Assembly: GCA_028712175.1 (NCBI GenBank)
Contig: JAQTQQ010000005.1
Span: 21,314-54,805, forward strand
Length of the DNA: 33,492 bases
Source of the DNA: Candidatus Omnitrophota bacterium
GTDB taxonomy: Bacteria; Omnitrophota; Gorgyraeia; Gygaellales; Profunditerraquicolaceae
Reading direction: 5' to 3'
The notes beneath the pieces were generated by a model. It searched no databases, was not told the DNA's origin, and saw nothing but the letters and a program-made list of their open reading frames with translations. A program made the position numbers and the translations under genes. Positions 8,868 to 17,143 of this stretch are shown one piece after another (positions within the stretch are counted from its first letter, which is position 1; the number at the start of each line of letters is the position of its first letter).

Positions 8868-9725
8868 GTCAACCTCTAAACTGATATCTACGGATTTTAC
8901 TGAATCGGTTAATTCGCCTACTGAAATTAAATCCACTCCGGTTTCGGCATATTTCCTTATGTTGGCTAAATTTATCCCTCCGCTTGCCTCCAATTTAACC
9001 GGAGACTTTCCCCGGATCTTTACCGCCTTCTTAATATCCTTGATTTTCATATTGTCAAGCATGATAACGTCGGGTTTAAAACGCAGGGCATGCCTGAATT
9101 CATCCATATTCTGCGCTTCAATCTCAATTTTACAGCCTTTTGGCACGCTGGGAAGGTTAAAATATCCGCCGAGAATTTTTAAATGGTTATCTTTTATTAA
9201 AAGCATCTCATCAAGCCGGATCCTGTGGTTATACCCGCCGCCTATTTTGACCGCATATTTCTGTAACTGCCTTAATCCGGGGAAAGTTTTTCGTGTATCT
9301 GTAATTTTTGTTTTAAACGGCTCAATGTTTTTAACAAATGTGCGCACCTTTGTAGCAGTTGCCGACATTAAGGATAATAAATTTAAGGCTACCCTTTCTG
9401 CCTTAAGAATGCTTCTTGCATTACCGGCAACTATGGCAATAGCCTGTTTATTTTTAACATCTTTGCCGTCTTGTGCCTTTTTATAGAAGTTTATCGAAGG
9501 ATCTACGGATTTAAATACGCATTTAGCAACATCAATTCCGCAAAGGATGAAATTTTCTTTGGCAACAATTTCGACTTTAATTTTTTTATGCTTTGGTATT
9601 GTCAACTGCGTAGTGATATCCCCTCTTCCGATATCTTCGGCTAAAGCCCGATTGATCAGGCTTCTAAGGGCGCAGGAGTTAATGCGGGGTTTGCCCCCGG
9701 ATAAAAAATACTTAGCGTAAGCCAT
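8865..9725 (-). CDS. nadC: Nicotinate-nucleotide pyrophosphorylase (quinolinate phosphoribosyltransferase)
   Basis: A 286-residue NadC, which converts quinolinate and PRPP to nicotinate mononucleotide in de novo NAD synthesis. Family signatures are clear: ALAEDIGRGDITTQLT near the N-terminus, the active-site segment TRKTFPGLRQLQKYAV with GGGYNHRIRLDEMLLIKDNH after it, IEIEAQNMDEF, and the C-terminal barrel motif LEASGGINLANIRKYAETGVD. The start overlaps the end of valS by 14 bases and has GAGG 9 bases upstream. The gene ends at heptad element A2. nadA and nadB are not in the window. Confidence 0.97.
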   Translation of the reverse strand: MAYAKYFLSGGKPRINSCALRSLINRALAEDIGRGDITTQLTIPKHKKIKVEIVAKENFILCGIDVAKCVFKSVDPSINFYKKAQDGKDVKNKQAIAIVAGNARSILKAERVALNLLSLMSATATKVRTFVKNIEPFKTKITDTRKTFPGLRQLQKYAVKIGGGYNHRIRLDEMLLIKDNHLKILGGYFNLPSVPKGCKIEIEAQNMDEFRHALRFKPDVIMLDNMKIKDIKKAVKIRGKSPVKLEASGGINLANIRKYAETGVDLISVGELTDSVKSVDISLEVD

Positions 9726-12375
9726 TTCTAACCGCCTCTAATTTGACAATTTGCATTTGCATCTCTTTTAATTTTACCCTCTCTGCCTCAACAATCTCAG
9801 CGGGCGCGCGCGCAGTAAAATTCTTATTCCCAAGCATCGTTTCTTTGCTGCGGATATCTGCTTGTAATTTGCCGATTTTACCCTCCGTTTTTTTTAGCTG
9901 CGTTTCCGTATCAACAAGGCCCGATAGAGGCATTATAATATGCATATCCTTAAATACTGCGGCATATTGATTGGCCTGCGGGATATATTTTTCGCTCAAG
10001 CTTAAATTTTTAACCTTTGCCAAATTCTTGATGTAGTCAAGTAAGGGTTTTATTATATTGTGTGCCTGCTTATCCGGCAGGGCCAGTTCAATATCGATAA
10101 AACTTGAGGGGTTTAGCTCAAGCTCTGCGCGCATATTCCTGACCATATTAATAATATCAAAAACGGATTGAATCTGATTTTCCACTTTAAGGTCAATCAT
10201 CTGTGCCTGAAGATGAGGCCAGCCTTGCTGAATTATCGAAACCTTGGCTCCCGGAAGGCGCTGCCGGATTTCCTCGGTTATAAAAGGCATAAACGGATGC
10301 AATAATCTTAAGGTTTCCTCAAGAACTTTATACATAACTATTTGTGTTTCTTCACGGTTTATCTGCGGCTTGATTAATTCAAGATACCAGTCACAGAATT
10401 CATGCCAAAAGAATGAATACAGGCTGTTGGCAGTTTCATTAAACTTATAGCAGTTTAAATTTTTCTCTACTTCTTCTAATGTCGAATAAAACCGGCTCAA
10501 TATCCAGCGGTTAAGAATATCAAGTTTTCCGGCATTTAATAAAACACGCAAATCTGCATTTGCCGCTTCGGGTTTAAGGTTCATAAGAATAAACCTTGAG
10601 GCGTTCCATATCTTATTGGCAAAATTCCTGCCTTGCTCAAACCTCTCTTTGGAAAGAAACACATCTTGGCCTTGCGAAGTTATGGATATAAGGCTAAAGC
10701 GCAGTGCATCCGCGCCGTATTCAGCAATAATCTCTAAAGGATCGATCGCATTGCCTAAGGACTTGGACATCTTTTTGCCTTCAATGTCGCGGATTGTCCC
10801 ATGAATATAAACATCCTTAAAAGGAACTTGTTTTCTAAACTCAAACCCCGCCATAACCATGCGCGCTACCCAGAAGAAAATAATATCCGGGCCGGTAACC
10901 AGTGTTGAGGTAGGGTAAAAATATTTTAAATCTGCTGTTTCTTTTGGCCAATAAAAAGTGGCAAAAGGCCAAAGCCAGCTGGAGAACCAGGTATCCAGGA
11001 CATCTTCGTCTTGAATTAAATCTGTTCCTCCGCAGTCAGGGCATTTATCAGGCTTGGCGCGGCTAACGATGATGCCTTTAGCTGATAGTTCCTGGCTCCT
11101 GGCTCCTTGACAATCTTTGCAGTAATAAACAGGCAGGCGGTGGCCCCACCAGATCTGGCGTGATATACACCAATCTTGAATATTTTCCATCCAATTTAAA
11201 TAAACCTTAGTCCACCGGCCGGGATAAAATTTGATTCTGCCTTTTTTAACGGCTTCTATCGCAGGCTTAGCTAAAGGTTTGGTTTTTACAAACCACTGTT
11301 TTGATAAGTAAGGCTCAATAATAGTGTGGCATCTATAGCAGTGGCCTGCGGAAAGCGTATGGGGATCGATTTTTTCCAGACAGCCCAAAGACTTTAAATC
11401 TTCCAACACCGCTTCCCTTGCCTTAAACCGGTCAAGCCCTGAATATTTACCGGCCATATTGTTCATTTTACCGTCGGGCGTCATAACGGTAATAAACTCT
11501 AAGCCGTGTTTTTTACCTAAGGCATAATCGTTGGGGTCATGTGCAGGCGTAACTTTTACCGCACCCGTGCCAAAATGCATATCTACAATATTATCTGAAA
11601 TAATTTTTATCCGGCGAGAGGCCAAAGGAAGGGCCAATACTTTACCGATATATTTTTTATAACGCTTATCTTTTGGATTTACGGCTACGGCTGTGTCTCC
11701 AAGCATAGTTTCAGGGCGCGTGGTAGCAACGGTGATAAACTCCTGCGGGTTTTCTTCCAGAGGGTATTTTAGGTAATAAAGATGTCCCTGTAATTCCGAG
11801 TGGCTTGCTTCTTCATCGCTAAGCGCAGTCTGGCAGCGCGGGCACCAGTTAATGATATAACTCCCCTGATAAATAAGTTTTTTTTCATAAAGCCTGACAA
11901 AAACCTCGGTAACGGCCGTTGAATAATCATTATCCATAGTAAAACGCAGGCGGCTCCAGTCACAGGAGCAGCCGAGTTTTTTCAACTGATAGATTATAGT
12001 CGAGCCGTATTTCTCTTTCCATTCCCAGACTCTTTCTATAAATTTTTCCCGGCCCAGGTCTTGGCGCTTTAGGCCTTCTTTAGCCAAAGTTTTTTCAACC
12101 ACATTTTGCGTAGCTATTCCGGCATGGTCTGTGCCCGGCATCCATAAAGCTTCAAAGCCTTTCATTTTTTTATAACGGATAAGGATATCCTGAATACTGT
12201 TATTGAGCGCATGGCCCATATGCAGTATGCCCGTAACATTAGGCGGCGGGATAACTATGGTATAAGGCGGCTTATCCGGCGCGGCTTTGGCGGAAAAGAA
12301 ATTATTCTTCTCCCAAACTTCGTACCATTTACTTTCAGTTTCTTTGGGATTATATTGTTTGGATAGTTCAGTCAT
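9712..12375 (-). CDS. valS: Valyl-tRNA synthetase
   Basis: An 887-residue class I synthetase that charges tRNA-Val. It has the HIGH-type motif PPNVTGILHMGH (HMGH at residues 52-55), editing-domain motif TTRPETMLGDTAVAV, WCISRQIWWGHRLPVYYC, DVLDTWFSSWLWPF, KMSKS at about residue 532, the anticodon-binding domain, and a C-terminal coiled coil (about 815-885) rich in K/E. The zinc-knuckle segment is unusual: between CKDC and GIIVSR there are about 11 extra residues (QGARSQELSAK) encoded by a GCCAGGA heptad repeat (element C1). The reading frame stays open, so the protein is probably functional. No strong ribosome binding site is visible. Confidence 0.97.
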   Translation of the reverse strand: MTELSKQYNPKETESKWYEVWEKNNFFSAKAAPDKPPYTIVIPPPNVTGILHMGHALNNSIQDILIRYKKMKGFEALWMPGTDHAGIATQNVVEKTLAKEGLKRQDLGREKFIERVWEWKEKYGSTIIYQLKKLGCSCDWSRLRFTMDNDYSTAVTEVFVRLYEKKLIYQGSYIINWCPRCQTALSDEEASHSELQGHLYYLKYPLEENPQEFITVATTRPETMLGDTAVAVNPKDKRYKKYIGKVLALPLASRRIKIISDNIVDMHFGTGAVKVTPAHDPNDYALGKKHGLEFITVMTPDGKMNNMAGKYSGLDRFKAREAVLEDLKSLGCLEKIDPHTLSAGHCYRCHTIIEPYLSKQWFVKTKPLAKPAIEAVKKGRIKFYPGRWTKVYLNWMENIQDWCISRQIWWGHRLPVYYCKDCQGARSQELSAKGIIVSRAKPDKCPDCGGTDLIQDEDVLDTWFSSWLWPFATFYWPKETADLKYFYPTSTLVTGPDIIFFWVARMVMAGFEFRKQVPFKDVYIHGTIRDIEGKKMSKSLGNAIDPLEIIAEYGADALRFSLISITSQGQDVFLSKERFEQGRNFANKIWNASRFILMNLKPEAANADLRVLLNAGKLDILNRWILSRFYSTLEEVEKNLNCYKFNETANSLYSFFWHEFCDWYLELIKPQINREETQIVMYKVLEETLRLLHPFMPFITEEIRQRLPGAKVSIIQQGWPHLQAQMIDLKVENQIQSVFDIINMVRNMRAELELNPSSFIDIELALPDKQAHNIIKPLLDYIKNLAKVKNLSLSEKYIPQANQYAAVFKDMHIIMPLSGLVDTETQLKKTEGKIGKLQADIRSKETMLGNKNFTARAPAEIVEAERVKLKEMQMQIVKLEAVRNGLR
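11074..11110. repeat. Heptad-repeat element C1, in frame inside valS
   Basis: On the coding strand AGGAGCC occurs twice in tandem, followed by AGGAACT, ATCAGCT and AAAGG: 7-nt periodic sequence unlike flanking valS. It encodes the extra QGARSQELSAK between the two Cys pairs of the zinc knuckle. I infer an insertion of about 33 bases because other ValRS proteins, from memory, run directly from CxxC to a GEIIVSR-like strand. Confidence 0.65.
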
Positions 12376-12390
12376 TATTGAGAATTCAAG

Positions 12391-12466
12391 GTCGATGGAC
12401 TATAGACGATAGACGATAAAAATTACACGAAGGTTTTATCGACCACAGTTTATCGATTATCGAGTG
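12391..12466. repeat. Heptad-repeat element B1 between cimA and valS
   Basis: The left arm reads GTCGATG, GACTATA, GACGATA, GACGATA. The right arm begins TTTTATCGA and is its imperfect reverse complement, with an 11-base loop. The first 30 bases of the family core (from 12393) match the segment inside thrC at 27 of 30 positions. The cimA stop codon and its last codons lie within the right arm. Confidence 0.82.
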
Positions 12467-14034
12467 GATTTTTCTTTATCCTTTAACAATTTATACTCAA
12501 TACTGTCAACAAGTGCCTGCCAGCTGGCCTCGATAATATTTTCATGAACTCCTATCGTATTCCAGATGTCATCTTCATCCTGAGACTGGATTAATACGCG
12601 CACGCGTGCGGCAGTACCGGCTTTTTCCTCTAAAACCCGTACCTTAAAATCAGATAGATGCATTTTAGATAAAGCCGGGTAAAAATCTTTCAGCGCTTTA
12701 CGCAAAGCATTGTCTAAGGCGTTGATCGGTCCGTCCCCTTCAGCGGCAGTATGTTCCCTTACCCCGTTCACCCTTAATTTTATAATTGCTTCGGAGGTAA
12801 TCTTCTTATCCTGATTCTTTTCAATAACCACCTTAAAACCTTCAAGATCAAAAAAATCTTTAAATTTCTTAAGCGCTCTTTTCATGAGTATCTGGAAAGA
12901 TGCTTCGGCGGCTTCGAATTGAAACCCTTTATGCTCCAATGACTGCACCAAATCCAGGATTTTTTTTGTTTGCGGGTCAGTTTTAGTCAAATCATAATTC
13001 AGGGCTTTGGCCCTAAGCAAAATCCCGGTCTTCCCTCCTAACTCTGAAACTAAGATACGCCGGTGGTTTCCCACTAAAGAAGGATCAATATGCTCATAAG
13101 TAAAGGGGTTTTTCATTATCGCATTAATATGCATTCCCCCTTTATGCGCAAACGCAGAATCACCGACAAAAGGCTGTTCATTCTTCAGGCGCATGTTGCT
13201 GATTTCGCTAACAAAATGCGAAAGATGGGTAAGTTGTTTTAATTGCATTTCAGAAACACAATTAATCCCCATTTTAATCTTTAAATTTGCGATAATGGGA
13301 ATTAAGTCCGCGTTTCCGCAGCGCTCCCCGTAACCGTTAATAGTCCCCTGCACCATTGTTGAGCCGGCCTCGACTGCCGCTAAAGAATTAGCGATAGCAA
13401 CACCTGCATCATTATGGCAATGAATACCCAAATCAATTTTAATTTTACCCTTAACCTCTTTTACTATTGTCTTTACCTGTTCAGTTAATGTGCCGCCATT
13501 GGTATCACAAAGGCATATTGCTTCAGCTTTTGCCGCTTGGGCGGCGAGAAGGGTTTTTAAGGCGTAATCCTTATTTGCAGTATACGCCTCAAAAAAATGT
13601 TCGGCATCATAAAATACGGTAAATCCCTTTTTAACCAGAAAACTCACAGTATCGGAAATCATTGCCAGGTTTTCTTCCAGGGTAGTTTTGAGGACATCTG
13701 TAACATGAAAATCCCAGGTTTTTCCTACGATGGTAATAACCTGAGCGTTTGATTTTAGAAGGGCCGCGATGTTAGAGTCTTTAGCCGCTGGAATATTCGG
13801 CCTGCGTGTCATACTAAAAGCGGCAATTTGAGAATTCTTAAGCCTGATTTTGGAGACCTTTTCAAAGAATTCCCTGTCTTTAGGGTTAGAACCGGGCCAG
13901 CCGCCTTCGATATAATGAATACCGAATTCATCCAGTGCTTCGGCAATGCGCACCTTATCCATTACAGAATAAGATATGCCTTCTGCCTGTGAGCCGTCCC
14001 TAAGAGTAGTGTCGTATAATTTTACCTTAACCAT
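12457..14034 (-). CDS. cimA: (R)-citramalate synthase
   Basis: A 525-residue DRE-TIM metallolyase of the citramalate synthase type. It condenses pyruvate and acetyl-CoA to citramalate, opening the threonine-independent route to 2-oxobutyrate and isoleucine. It shows YDTTLRDGSQAEGIS at residues 7-21, the metal-binding HCHNDAGVA, the GTINGYGERCGNADL segment, and a C-terminal LeuA-type regulatory domain (about 400-520) with VNGVREHTAAEGDGPINALD. Sequence and length fit CimA better than 2-isopropylmalate or homocitrate synthase, though substrate choice is inferred. AAAGGGG lies 5 bases before the ATG. It follows lysC by 11 bases. Its final residues STR and stop codon are supplied by heptad element B1. 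Confidence 0.92.
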   Translation of the reverse strand: MVKVKLYDTTLRDGSQAEGISYSVMDKVRIAEALDEFGIHYIEGGWPGSNPKDREFFEKVSKIRLKNSQIAAFSMTRRPNIPAAKDSNIAALLKSNAQVITIVGKTWDFHVTDVLKTTLEENLAMISDTVSFLVKKGFTVFYDAEHFFEAYTANKDYALKTLLAAQAAKAEAICLCDTNGGTLTEQVKTIVKEVKGKIKIDLGIHCHNDAGVAIANSLAAVEAGSTMVQGTINGYGERCGNADLIPIIANLKIKMGINCVSEMQLKQLTHLSHFVSEISNMRLKNEQPFVGDSAFAHKGGMHINAIMKNPFTYEHIDPSLVGNHRRILVSELGGKTGILLRAKALNYDLTKTDPQTKKILDLVQSLEHKGFQFEAAEASFQILMKRALKKFKDFFDLEGFKVVIEKNQDKKITSEAIIKLRVNGVREHTAAEGDGPINALDNALRKALKDFYPALSKMHLSDFKVRVLEEKAGTAARVRVLIQSQDEDDIWNTIGVHENIIEASWQALVDSIEYKLLKDKEKSTR

Positions 14035-14045
14035 GGTTACCCCTT

Positions 14046-15269
14046 TTATTTGCCTAATCCGAACTCTGCGTGCAACTGCCTAACCGCAATCTCAGCATTC
14101 TTTTTTCTAATAATGCAGGAAATACTGATATCCGAAGTAGAGATCATTTCTATATTAATATGGTTATCTGCCAGTATTCCAAACATTTTGGCGGCGACTC
14201 CATGATGTGATTTCATGCCTACCCCGACAATTGATACGCGCGCGATATCATTATCAATCAGGACATCCCCGGCTCCAATTTGTTTTGCTACTTTTTTGGC
14301 GATTTTGCTTGCCTTGGCCGCATCCGCCTTAGTCGTTGTAAAAGATATGTCCGTTTGGCGGGTGTGGCTTACATTTTGTACGATCATGTCAACGCTGACA
14401 GAAGCTAAAGCAAGTTGTTTAAATAATTTGGCTGCGGCTCCCGGTTTATCAAGGACGCCGCAAAGAGTAATTTTAGCCTCATTTTTGTTTAAAGTAATCC
14501 CGTTTACAACAACATCCTCCATTTTTTTTACCTCCTTGATGATCATTGTTCCGGTGCCGGCGTGGAATGACGAACGAACATGCAGAGGTACGTCAAATTT
14601 TTTTGCCACTTCAATAGAACGAGCCTGCATAACCTGCGCACCAAGGGATGCCATCTCAAGCATTTCGTCGTAAGTGATCTCTTTGATTTTCTTAGCTTTT
14701 GGTTCAATTCGCGGGTCGGTGGTATAAATTCCTTCCACATCAGTGTAAATTTCACATGTATCTGCTTTAAGTTCTTTGGCAAGGGCTACAGCGGTAAGGT
14801 CCGAGCCTCCGCGTCCGAGAGTAGTGATATCCTGATTTAAGGTTACCCCCTGAAAACCCGCCACAATAACAATGTTCCTTCTTTTTAATGCCTCTTTAAT
14901 TTTATCCGCGTTAATCTTAATGATCCGGGCTCGGGTATGGCTTGCATCGGTAATTATACCGACCTGTGCACCTGTAAATGAAATTGCCTGAGACCCTAAT
15001 TTATGAATTGCCATTGCTAAAAGAGCTACGGATATCTGTTCTCCGGTTGATAGCAGCATATCCATCTCCCGCTCCGATGGTTCCGGGTTTATCTTATCCG
15101 CCAATTCTACCAATTCATCGGTGGTATCTCCCAAAGCTGAAACAACTACTACAAGCTCATAACCTTTTTTAGCGTAACTGACCACCCTTTCCGCTACTTT
15201 TTGAATACGTTCAACGTTGGCAACAGACGAGCCGCCGTATTTTTGCACAATCAAACCCTTACGCATCAT
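14046..15269 (-). CDS. lysC: Aspartate kinase
   Basis: A 407-residue monofunctional aspartokinase that phosphorylates aspartate, the entry step to lysine, threonine and methionine. The kinase domain begins VQKYGGSSVANVERIQ (about residue 8), with GFQGVTLNQDITTLGRGGSD and the YTDVEGIYTTDPRI segment. Two C-terminal ACT domains (about 265-400), including GKMFGILADNHINIEMISTS-like sequence, indicate feedback control by an end-product amino acid. The first ATG overlaps the stop of the ApgM-like gene by 4 bases, so the genes are coupled. ATG codons 1 and 2 are adjacent; the first gives the standard ATGA overlap. Confidence 0.97.
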   Translation of the reverse strand: MMRKGLIVQKYGGSSVANVERIQKVAERVVSYAKKGYELVVVVSALGDTTDELVELADKINPEPSEREMDMLLSTGEQISVALLAMAIHKLGSQAISFTGAQVGIITDASHTRARIIKINADKIKEALKRRNIVIVAGFQGVTLNQDITTLGRGGSDLTAVALAKELKADTCEIYTDVEGIYTTDPRIEPKAKKIKEITYDEMLEMASLGAQVMQARSIEVAKKFDVPLHVRSSFHAGTGTMIIKEVKKMEDVVVNGITLNKNEAKITLCGVLDKPGAAAKLFKQLALASVSVDMIVQNVSHTRQTDISFTTTKADAAKASKIAKKVAKQIGAGDVLIDNDIARVSIVGVGMKSHHGVAAKMFGILADNHINIEMISTSDISISCIIRKKNAEIAVRQLHAEFGLGK

Positions 15270-16474
15270 TTTTTCTCCCCATGAATAAAATATTCCATAA
15301 GTTCGTGGCCGTTTTTGAAATAAAGCTCAGATTTTTGAGCTTCTTTCTCGCTATAATTAAGAAAATTCTTCGCAGGTATGCCCTTGCCGTAAAGGACAAA
15401 AGGGATTTCTTCGGCGGTATGCGTTTTTATGGAAACAGGAGTAGCATGGTCCGGAAGTACCATAATGCGAAAATCAACCTTGTTTTTGCAATAATCAAGT
15501 ATGGTGCCGACAATTAACTGATCGAATCTTTCTATCGCCGTCAATTTTTCGCGCAAATCCCCGTTATGCCCTGCCTCATCAGGCGCCTCTACATGCACAA
15601 ACACAAAATCATTCTTCTCCAAACTTTTTACGGCGGCCTGTCCTTTAGCAAGATAATCAGTATCATAATATCCGGTTGCCCCCGGGACATTAATGACCTC
15701 AAGGCCAAGTATACGTCCCAGGCCCTTAATTAAGTCTACCGCAGAAATTACACTTCCCGATAAACCGAATTTATCTCTAAATTTGGGCATATCCGGCTTT
15801 CTGCCCTGCCCCCATAGCCAAATCATATTTGCCGGGTTTTCTTTTAAATCCAGGCGCACATGGTTAATTTCATGGTTTTCGAGAATTTCACGTGAATCCT
15901 GCATAAGTTTTATAATTAAATCGGCGTTATCGCCTTTGGGTAAATTTTTACTGATACTTTGCCCCGAGATATCATGCGGAGGCAGGCATTTTAAATCCTG
16001 GAGTTTAAACTCCGCCCCGCGTTTTGCCAGAAGCAGATGCCTGTAGCTAATCCCCGGGAAAAAACGCATTTTATTGGTCCCTAACTTCTGATCAAGAAAT
16101 TTAATTAACTTTTCTGCCTCGGTTGATTTAATGTGCCCGGCGCTATAATCAAGCAGAGTGTCTCCCGAGGCGGTAATTAAGTTACAGCGGAAAGCGACAT
16201 CATCTTCCTCAAGATCAATGCCTAAATTTGCCGCTTCCAACGGCCCTCTTCCCGAATAGTATCTTTTCGGGTCGTAACCGAATATGGATAGGTTAGCTAC
16301 ATCAGAAGCCGGTGTCATTTTTTCGGGAATGGTTTTAGCCTGCCCCAGAGAGCCATTTTTGGCAATAAAGTCCATGTTTGGGGTGCGCGCTGCCTCTAAG
16401 GGTGTGCGCATACCCAGCTCCTCAATCGGATAATCCGCCATACCGTCGCCCACAAGTACGATATATTTTGTCAT
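15266..16474 (-). CDS. ApgM-type phosphoglycerate mutase family protein, probable homoserine kinase
   Basis: A 402-residue alkaline-phosphatase-superfamily protein of the archaeal cofactor-independent phosphoglycerate mutase (ApgM) type. Metal-site motifs are VGDGMADYP (Asp10), SDVANLSIFGYDP, YSGRGPLEAANLGI, EAPDEAGHNGDL and LPDHATPVS. It lies in hom-thrC-(CoaB-like)-here-lysC with 4-base overlaps on both sides and no GHMP-type thrB in the block. A subfamily in such operons carries the TIGRFAM name 'proposed homoserine kinase'. I therefore infer phosphorylation of homoserine, the step between Hom and ThrC. A glycolytic phosphoglycerate mutase role remains possible from sequence alone. Confidence 0.85.
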   Translation of the reverse strand: MTKYIVLVGDGMADYPIEELGMRTPLEAARTPNMDFIAKNGSLGQAKTIPEKMTPASDVANLSIFGYDPKRYYSGRGPLEAANLGIDLEEDDVAFRCNLITASGDTLLDYSAGHIKSTEAEKLIKFLDQKLGTNKMRFFPGISYRHLLLAKRGAEFKLQDLKCLPPHDISGQSISKNLPKGDNADLIIKLMQDSREILENHEINHVRLDLKENPANMIWLWGQGRKPDMPKFRDKFGLSGSVISAVDLIKGLGRILGLEVINVPGATGYYDTDYLAKGQAAVKSLEKNDFVFVHVEAPDEAGHNGDLREKLTAIERFDQLIVGTILDYCKNKVDFRIMVLPDHATPVSIKTHTAEEIPFVLYGKGIPAKNFLNYSEKEAQKSELYFKNGHELMEYFIHGEKK

Positions 16475-17109
16475 AATAGCTCTTTCATTACTAATTTAAC
16501 TAAATGGTTTGCCATACCTGCCTTCCTGTGAAATGGCCCGTAGTGTTTTCTATGGTTTAATATATACGCAGTGTAACATTTATTTTTATTTGAATTCGCA
16601 ACTACCAGATCCAAACCAGCCTGTTTAAGGAATTGGCCGCCTTTCTTTATTAAGCTTGTTTTATTAAGAAGCGGTTCAAATTTAAAACCAACAGTAAGTA
16701 AATTGGATGTAAAATCTTTAAAAATAGCAATCAGTTTCTTTGTCGGGACTAAATTAATTCTCCAAATTTTACGGCCTGAGTTTATCTTTCCGGTAATTAT
16801 TTTATCAGGCCTGTAATCAGAGACGGCTGCGCTATGGATAACCGCGGCGTATTTAGATGATCTTAATTCTTTTTTTAAAAGAGCCTGGAGCTCGGAAAAA
16901 TAATGAAAACGGATTATTCTTATACCGGATGAAGCAATGCAAAAGTTTCCCGGGCCCAATAGCAGCGTAACCTTTAACCCCAGGCTTCTAAATTTCTCCG
17001 CCAGAATACAGCCGGTATGCCCGCTAGAAATATTACTTATTACCCTCGCCCTATCTATAGCAACCCAAGTCTGGCCGGCTGTAATAAGCACTCTTTTCTT
17101 AGTAACCAA
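16471..17109 (-). CDS. Stand-alone CoaB-like (DNA/pantothenate flavoprotein C-terminal) protein
   Basis: A 212-residue protein matching only the C-terminal (CoaB) half of CoaBC: VLITAGQTWVAIDRARVISN followed by SSGHTG at the N-terminus, AAVSDYRPDKI at about residue 94, and LDLVVANSNKNK near residue 165. The family ligates cysteine to 4'-phosphopantothenate using CTP. The CoaC decarboxylase half is absent, and several positions differ from typical CoaB (VGFKFEP where VGFAAET is usual, VPTKKL where KKTPDIL is usual). The only in-frame start beyond the upstream stop is TTG at 17109, or GTG six codons in; the ribosome site is weak. It overlaps the ApgM-like gene by 4 bases inside a threonine operon. 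Activity is uncertain. Confidence 0.8.
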   Translation of the reverse strand: MVTKKRVLITAGQTWVAIDRARVISNISSGHTGCILAEKFRSLGLKVTLLLGPGNFCIASSGIRIIRFHYFSELQALLKKELRSSKYAAVIHSAAVSDYRPDKIITGKINSGRKIWRINLVPTKKLIAIFKDFTSNLLTVGFKFEPLLNKTSLIKKGGQFLKQAGLDLVVANSNKNKCYTAYILNHRKHYGPFHRKAGMANHLVKLVMKELL

Positions 17110-17143
17110 TTTCTTTAATTATTGCTTTTAAATCCGGCCGCAT

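Noticed and set aside
17102-17143. 14-codon ATG ORF between thrC and the CoaB-like gene, considered as its true start by frameshift
   Set aside because: It is in a different frame and ends at a TAA; no slippery sequence is evident, and the TTG start gives a normal CoaB N-terminus.
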